This document shows positions 18,802 to 22,469 of a DNA stretch of 22,469 bases, piece after piece (position 1 is the stretch's first letter; the number at the start of each line of letters is the position of its first letter). Source of the stretch: DAOWGG01 sp965369815. Lineage in GTDB: Bacteria; Patescibacteriota; Gracilibacteria; UM-FILTER-43-11. The translations under genes and the position numbers were made by a program. Location: contig CBDUQS010000020.1 of the NCBI GenBank assembly GCA_965369815.1, positions 1 through 22,469 of the forward strand. The letters are read 5' to 3'. The notes below the pieces were generated by a model that made no database searches, had not been told where the DNA came from, and saw only the letters and a list, made by a program, of their open reading frames with translations.

Positions 18802-20238
18802 TTATAGCTTTTGTAAAGCAAAATCGAGTCGTTTCAATGTTTCCTCTTTTCCTAGGTAAACCATCAATGTGGCAAAGTTGGGAGATCGTTCTAGTCCAGA
18901 AAGCGCAACTCGGATTGGCCATAGTACTTGGCCGTTTTTTAACTCTAGTATACTCACGATTCCAATCATTGCGTCGGATAGCTCTTGGTTTTTACTGCCA
19001 TCTCCTTTTTCCCAATCCATATTACCAATCACTTCTTTTGCTTTTTCTAAAACACTTTTTAACATGTCAGATGTGATTTGAAATTTTTCTTTCATGATCA
19101 AATCTAGTGGATAGTCTGGTACATCACCGAAGAATGTTGCGAGAGCTTCCGGAATTTCACTTAGCTTGCTGAATCGTCCTTCGAAGTCATGGTCTTGGAG
19201 GATTTTTTTAATCAAATCCATTTGATCTGATGGCAGTTTATCTTTTATGAATACTTCAACCATTTCCATAAAGCTATCAATATCATCTTTGATCGCTTTT
19301 TTAATGTATTCACCATTAATCCAATCGAGTTTTTTCAAATCAAATACTGCCCCTCCTTTGTGAACGCGATCGAGTGTGAATTTTTCAATCAGCTCATCCA
19401 TGCTGAATATCTCCTGTTCATCGGGCGTGTTCCATCCGAGGAGGGCAAGGAAGTTGAGCAGTGCTTCGGGTAAATATCCGTCTGCTAAATAGTCATCCAC
19501 CGAGACCTTGTTCTTTCGTTTGCTCAGCTTGCTTTTGTCTTCATTTAAAATCAGTGGAAGATGTGCAAACTGTGGGGGTTCCCATCCGAGTGCTTGGACT
19601 AATAAAATTTGCTTAGGTGTGTTCGAAACATGATCTTCTCCGCGTATCACATGAGTGATTTTCATGTCGTGATCGTCTGATACAACCGTTAGATGGTAGA
19701 GGGGGTTATCGATGGCGCGCGCGATGACAAAGTCATCTAATTCTTTACTATGAATCGATACTTCACCTCGTACTAAATCGTCGAATTTAATATCTTGATC
19801 GCTTGGCACACGAAGTCTGATCACACCGCTGGTTAATTTTTTATCACGGCACATTCCATCGTATCGGGGCGGAAGTTTTTGCTCTCGTTGTTTCGCTCTC
19901 ATTTCTTCCAATCGTTCTTTTGTGCATCCACAATAATAAGCCTTATCTTCATCTAAAAGCTTTTTAAGATCCTTTTTATAAGCTTCCGTTCGTTCGCTTT
20001 GCCGATATCCTTCTTGACCTAAGTGCACCCCTTCATCGCCAGCGATACCGAGTTTCATCAACCCATTCATAATGTCGTCTTCATATTCTTTGGTGCTTCG
20101 TTCTTTGTCGGTATCTTCAATACGAAAAACCATTACGCCTTTATGATGTTTGGCGAATAGGTGGTTGTATAAAGCCGTTCGGACGGTTCCGATGTGGAGA
20201 AGGCCAGTGGGTGAGGGGGGGATGCGGACGCGGATCAT
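18802..20238 (-). CDS. gltX: Glutamyl-tRNA synthetase
   Basis: 478 aa, normal. Charges tRNA-Glu (in most such bacteria also tRNA-Gln, for later amidation; not decided here). Class I signatures: PPSPTGLLHIGTVRTALYN (7-25, HIGH-type) and KSKLSKR (235-241, KMSKS-type). Also FRIEDTDKERS (38-48) and VIRGEDHVSNTPKQ (197-210). The zinc-site region has C103-G-C105 and C130, but the usual His two places after the third Cys is Asp132 (MCRDKK against CRH in E. coli), so the metal site may be altered. The ATG is only about 2 nt from the predicted transcription start. First gene of the gltX-to-yggT cluster. Confidence 0.97.
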   Translation of the reverse strand: MIRVRIPPSPTGLLHIGTVRTALYNHLFAKHHKGVMVFRIEDTDKERSTKEYEDDIMNGLMKLGIAGDEGVHLGQEGYRQSERTEAYKKDLKKLLDEDKAYYCGCTKERLEEMRAKQREQKLPPRYDGMCRDKKLTSGVIRLRVPSDQDIKFDDLVRGEVSIHSKELDDFVIARAIDNPLYHLTVVSDDHDMKITHVIRGEDHVSNTPKQILLVQALGWEPPQFAHLPLILNEDKSKLSKRKNKVSVDDYLADGYLPEALLNFLALLGWNTPDEQEIFSMDELIEKFTLDRVHKGGAVFDLKKLDWINGEYIKKAIKDDIDSFMEMVEVFIKDKLPSDQMDLIKKILQDHDFEGRFSKLSEIPEALATFFGDVPDYPLDLIMKEKFQITSDMLKSVLEKAKEVIGNMDWEKGDGSKNQELSDAMIGIVSILELKNGQVLWPIRVALSGLERSPNFATLMVYLGKEETLKRLDFALQKL

Positions 20239-20246
20239 AATAAATA

Positions 20247-20275
20247 GTTATAGTGTGCTGTCATCATATCCAAAA
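20247..20275 (-). promoter_or_regulatory. Promoter of gltX with almost no leader
   Basis: Minus strand: -10 TATAAC (20247-20252), 17-bp spacer, weak -35 TTTTGG (20270-20275), which overlaps the T-run of the upstream terminator. The predicted start is at 20238-20240, at or next to the ATG. Confidence 0.5.
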
Positions 20276-20309
20276 AACCGTAGGTCGACAAACGTTTGTC
20301 GACCTACGG
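20272..20309 (-). terminator. Terminator of the cyclophilin gene: 32-bp perfect palindrome
   Basis: CCGTAGGTCGACAAAC (20278-20293) and its exact complement (20294-20309), with six T on the minus strand right after it (20277-20272). It begins 15 bp past the stop at 20325. The arm (16 bp without mismatch) is much longer than in ordinary terminators and shares GTAGG...CCTAC with the element at 5963-6014. Confidence 0.8.
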
Positions 20310-20324
20310 AAGTTTATTTGAAGT

Positions 20325-21047
20325 TTATTTGGAATATTCCTCCATTGTTACTTTTTTCATTACCACATCTTCAACAGGTTTGTCACCAGGTCCTGTTTCG
20401 GTATTGATGATTTTTTCTACCACATCCATTCCTTCAATTACTTGTCCAAATACTGTGTGGCAAGAAGGAGAGGTTGGATTGTGACAATCTAGGAAGTCGT
20501 TGTTGGCCTGATTGATGAAAAACTGAGAACCATTGGTGTTTGGTCCTGCATTGGCCATCGCAATAGAACCAGGCATATTACTTAGTTCTTTGTTTCCTTC
20601 GTCTTCAAATTTTCCTCCCCATAAGCTTTCTCCAGCGGTTCCGGTTCCTGTTGGGTCACCTCCGTGGATCATGAAGTTAGGAATAATACGGTGGAAGATG
20701 ATTCCGTTGTAGTAATCTTTTTCAATAAGACCTACAAAGTTCTCAACGGTTTTTGGAGCGTGTGTTGGGAATAATCTTAATTTAATGGTTCCCATAGAGG
20801 TTTTCATATTTACAACTTGTTCGCCAGCTTCTGGCATGGCGGTTTGATCGAAAGTAGACATAGATTCTTGGTTAGTAGTAGGGGTAGTAGGAGTAGTAGG
20901 GGTAGTAGTGGTAGTGGTAGTAGTATTGGTAGTAGTAGTGGTAGGACTGCCTTGATAAACTTTACCAATTTCCACTTCGGGAGACTGGCTACATGCGGTG
21001 AGAATGATAAAAGAAAGGGCAAGTAAAAGAACGTTTAGTTTTTTCAT
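20325..21047 (-). CDS. Lipoprotein peptidyl-prolyl cis-trans isomerase (cyclophilin type)
   Basis: 240 aa. Lipoprotein signal peptide with lipobox LTAC (Cys19), so it is anchored outside the membrane. Residues 36-58 are a Thr/Pro linker encoded by a GTA/GGT-type microsatellite. From about 80 a cyclophilin domain: MGTIKLRLFPTHAPKTVENF, IIFHRIIPNFMIHGGDPTGT (Arg120, Phe125 and Met126 match human CypA R55, F60, M61), NGSQFFI (172-178), and VFGQVIEGMDVV. At the CypA Gln63 position there is His128, a change in the active site. Two extra cysteines (188, 196; DCHNPTSPSC) might form a disulfide. Follows the pilin gene by 18 bp; could help fold surface proteins. Confidence 0.93.
   Translation of the reverse strand: MKKLNVLLLALSFIILTACSQSPEVEIGKVYQGSPTTTTTNTTTTTTTTPTTPTTPTTNQESMSTFDQTAMPEAGEQVVNMKTSMGTIKLRLFPTHAPKTVENFVGLIEKDYYNGIIFHRIIPNFMIHGGDPTGTGTAGESLWGGKFEDEGNKELSNMPGSIAMANAGPNTNGSQFFINQANNDFLDCHNPTSPSCHTVFGQVIEGMDVVEKIINTETGPGDKPVEDVVMKKVTMEEYSK
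20874..20942. repeat. Thr-codon microsatellite within the cyclophilin gene
   Basis: About 23 codons of near-tandem trinucleotides (ACT/ACC, with CCT) coding T/P residues 36-58. A slippage-prone tract; changes by three bases would only alter the linker length. Confidence 0.7.
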
Positions 21048-21065
21048 GATACTTTGTTAATTAAA

Positions 21066-21578
21066 TTATAGTTTGTATGGAACACAGGCTGTACTTCCAT
21101 CTGCTGGGAAGCATAGCGTTGAACCATCAGCTGTTTCGACGCCCGTAATGAGTCCGGTTCCATTTCCTACAATATAAGCTTTGATTTTTAAAGGATTCGC
21201 TAATTCTTGATCTTCTATAATAGTGCCCAGCTGATATGATTTTCGGCCAACTGGTTCGGCTTCATATTTATAGGGTATTGGGTTACCCCCAATGTCTTTT
21301 GAAGGATCGTCGAGCAGCTTGGTTAGGTAATTTGGTACCAGTGTAGTTGCAAGGTCTCCTGTTGCGGGGTATCTACCGCTATTTGCGAGTGCATAAATTT
21401 CTAGGGCACTTTGAATAGTGGTTAGATCTTGCATTCTCCTAGAGTTCCTAGCCTTCTCTGTTTGCCCTCCCAACGCCACGTAAGCAGTTACCGAAAGAAT
21501 CGCGATGATGGTGATTACTACAAGCAGTTCCACCAACGAGAATCCGTCTCTTCGAGAATTTTTAATTTTCATTTTCAT
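21066..21578 (-). CDS. Type IV pilin / type II secretion pseudopilin-like protein
   Basis: 170 aa. Class III signal: short basic leader MKMKIKNSRRDG, cleavage after Gly12, then FSLVELLVVITIIAILSVTA with the essential Glu at mature position 5 (E17). The domain after the helix (LGGQTEKARNSRRMQDLTTI) matches pseudopilin G and pilins (ARNSRR..DL..IQ.AL..Y), common in Patescibacteria. Two cysteines near the C-terminus (LCFPADGSTACVP) fit a C-terminal disulfide loop. A prepilin peptidase is needed but is not in the window. Promoter 21604-21632; the leader is about 19 nt and AT-rich (TTTGAATTAAATCT). The ATG at 21572 is an alternative start. Confidence 0.92.
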   Translation of the reverse strand: MKMKIKNSRRDGFSLVELLVVITIIAILSVTAYVALGGQTEKARNSRRMQDLTTIQSALEIYALANSGRYPATGDLATTLVPNYLTKLLDDPSKDIGGNPIPYKYEAEPVGRKSYQLGTIIEDQELANPLKIKAYIVGNGTGLITGVETADGSTLCFPADGSTACVPYKL

Positions 21579-21603
21579 AGATTTAATTCAAATAGTCTTA
21601 TTT

Positions 21604-21632
21604 ATTGTAGCTATACTCCCTTATTAAGGCAA
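21604..21632 (-). promoter_or_regulatory. Promoter of the pilin-cyclophilin unit
   Basis: Minus strand: -35 TTGCCT (21627-21632), 17-bp spacer, -10 TACAAT (21604-21609). Predicted start near 21597. Confidence 0.6.
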
Positions 21633-21649
21633 ATAAATTTCAACATTTT

Positions 21650-21717
21650 GTCATCTCGAGCTTGTCGAGAGATCCCTTTAAATTAAATAAGGGATTCCTC
21701 CGCAGGGTCGGAATGAC
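21650..21717 (+). repeat. GTCAT...ATGAC inverted-end element, copy C (short form)
   Basis: 68 bp. GTCATCTCGAGCTTGTCGAG then AGATCCCTTT, AAATTAAAT, AAGGGATTCCTCCGC and AGGGTCGGAATGAC. Both ends match copies A and B, but the middle is replaced by a short AT stretch so that CCCTT and AAGGG pair; flanked by TTTT and AAAA. Between the divergent pilin and pth genes. Confidence 0.75.
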
Positions 21718-21750
21718 AAAAAAAGTGGGTCCAGAATGACAAAAGGGGGT
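21718..21750. repeat. Right-side tail after copy C
   Basis: AAAAAAAGTGGGTCCAGAATG, ACAAAAGGGGGTG: one more right-end fragment, matching the tails at 2163 and 12289. It ends just before the -35 of pth. Confidence 0.45.
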
Positions 21751-21751
21751 G

Positions 21752-21780
21752 TTCACCTAAAGCCCAACACTGTGTATAAT
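21752..21780 (+). promoter_or_regulatory. Promoter of pth; predicted leaderless transcript
   Basis: -35 TTCACC (21752-21757, four of six), 17-bp spacer, -10 TATAAT (21775-21780, consensus) preceded by TGTG. With the usual six bases after the -10, position +1 is 21787, the A of the pth ATG. Confidence 0.7.
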
Positions 21781-21786
21781 AATCAC

Positions 21787-22353
21787 ATGAAATTAATAGT
21801 GGGCTTAGGAAATCCAGGGAAGAAATATGAAAACACTCGGCATAATGCTGGGTTTATGGGGGTGGATTTTTTAGCGGAACATTTTGGACTTGATCCATTC
21901 AAAAAAACCGATAAGCACAAATGTGAAATGACAGAAGGGATGATTGAGGGTGAGAAATCGATTCTTTTAAAGCCTCAGACGTTTATGAATTTGTCGGGTC
22001 AATCGGTTCGATCGGTGATGCAGTTCTACAAAATTCCTTTAGAGGATGTGGTTGTGATTTATGATGATGTGGATATTGCGTCGGGTAATTTAAAAGTGCG
22101 ACCTTCTGGCTCACCAGGAACTCATAATGGTATGAAGTCAGTCACTCAAGAATTGGGGTCTCAGGATTTTGTTCGTGTTCGACTGGGAGTTTCTCCACTC
22201 GAAGAATTTAAGGGGGATTTGGCGGATTATGTTTTGGGTCAACTTTTGGATGAGGAAAAGCTTTTAATGGAGGGGAATGTTAAAAAACTTCCTCATTTGT
22301 TTGAGGTTTTGTGGAAAGAGGGGGTTGAAGAAGCGATGCAGGAGTTTAATTAG
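21787..22353 (+). CDS. pth: Peptidyl-tRNA hydrolase
   Basis: 188 aa, normal. Releases tRNA from dropped-off peptidyl-tRNA. The start is the ATG at 21787 (MKLIVGLGNPGKKYENTRHN); the frame is open to 21736 but that part lies over the promoter. Motifs: GLGNPG (Asn9), TRHNAGF with catalytic His19, LLKPQTFMNLSGQSV with the substrate-binding Asn, and VIYDDVDIASGNLKVRPSGS with the catalytic Asp. The segment GSPGTHNGMKS replaces the common GGSAGHNGLKS but keeps His-Asn-Gly. Probable leaderless mRNA and own terminator, so a single-gene unit. Confidence 0.97.
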   Translation: MKLIVGLGNPGKKYENTRHNAGFMGVDFLAEHFGLDPFKKTDKHKCEMTEGMIEGEKSILLKPQTFMNLSGQSVRSVMQFYKIPLEDVVVIYDDVDIASGNLKVRPSGSPGTHNGMKSVTQELGSQDFVRVRLGVSPLEEFKGDLADYVLGQLLDEEKLLMEGNVKKLPHLFEVLWKEGVEEAMQEFN

Positions 22354-22380
22354 GGAGTTAAAATTTGATTTTAATAATAA

Positions 22381-22417
22381 AAAACTGTTTCAGAACGTTG
22401 TTCAGAAACAGTTTTTT
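22381..22417 (+). terminator. Rho-independent terminator of pth
   Basis: AAAACTGTTTC-A-GAAC-GTT-GTTC-A-GAAACAGTTTT: 11 bp, an A/A mismatch, 4 bp and a 3-nt loop, ending in six T (22412-22417). Confidence 0.9.
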
Positions 22418-22436
22418 GGCTCGGGAGGTAGGGTTC

Positions 22437-22452
22437 CCCGATCTTCATCGGG
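22437..22452. repeat. Short hairpin at the window end
   Basis: CCCGAT-CTTC-ATCGGG, close to the CCCGAT-AA-ATCGGG hairpin at 703-716. Nothing else is recognisable in the last 50 bases. Confidence 0.5.
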
Positions 22453-22469
22453 ATAAACTTCTCACTCTA

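Noticed and set aside
18767..18922. Longer N-terminus for MurB
   Set aside because: It overlaps the 3' end of gltX and has no FAD-domain similarity.
20874..20942. Microsatellite as an on/off phase-variation switch
   Set aside because: The unit is three bases, so length changes keep the frame; only the linker length would vary.

Overview
The window reads as a chromosomal piece of a small, AT-rich bacterium, most likely from the Patescibacteria/CPR (a Peregrinibacteria-like lineage is my guess, not shown). Reasons: compact housekeeping genes, a long acidic tail on ribosomal protein L20, many short palindromic repeats between genes, almost no Shine-Dalgarno sequences, and a V/A-type instead of F-type ATPase. 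TGA acts as a stop (trxB ends on TGA at its normal length; no gene needs TGA read-through), so Gracilibacteria code 25 does not apply.

Layout. 1-540: a two-gene toxin-antitoxin module on the minus strand (excisionase-type HTH antitoxin, Fic/Doc toxin cut by the window edge) with a clear sigma70 promoter inside a symmetric nested operator. 615-762: a MITE-like element with 28-bp perfect inverted ends. 767-1954 (-): rarA. 1990-2245: a cluster of short repeats. 2337-2750 (-): an orphan hypothetical gene with its own terminator. 3002-12103 (+): a complete V/A-ATPase operon in the archaeal/Thermus order G/H-I-K-E-C-F-A-B-D, behind a good promoter; the K subunit keeps the Na+ ligand pattern known from Enterococcus hirae. 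12400-12711 (+): a small two-helix membrane protein. 12794-13720 (+): thioredoxin reductase. 13721-14009: a convergent gap full of hairpins. 14010-15330 (-): infC-rpmI-rplT, with infC probably starting at AUU. 15555-20238 (-): gltX-murB-nnrD-ydcF/sanA-like-yfiH-yggT. 20325-21578 (-): a type IV pilin-like protein and a lipoprotein cyclophilin. 21787-22353 (+): pth, apparently leaderless, with a strong terminator.

How the genes work together: the ATPase makes or uses an ion gradient; trxB covers redox balance; infC/rpmI/rplT, gltX and pth serve translation; murB and nnrD serve wall synthesis and cofactor repair; pilin and lipoprotein cyclophilin act at the surface.

The least ordinary content is non-coding: (1) a GTCAT...ATGAC inverted-end element family with three full copies and many end fragments, one copy carrying a nested CCTGCC palindrome; (2) a distinct hairpin or repeat in nearly every intercistronic gap of the ATPase operon, including a perfect three-way junction between atpK and atpE; (3) short-leader or leaderless, SD-free gene starts; (4) the dyad operator of the TA module. 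I see no CRISPR array, tRNA, rRNA, phage or transposase gene. I do not see a clearly new multi-gene system.
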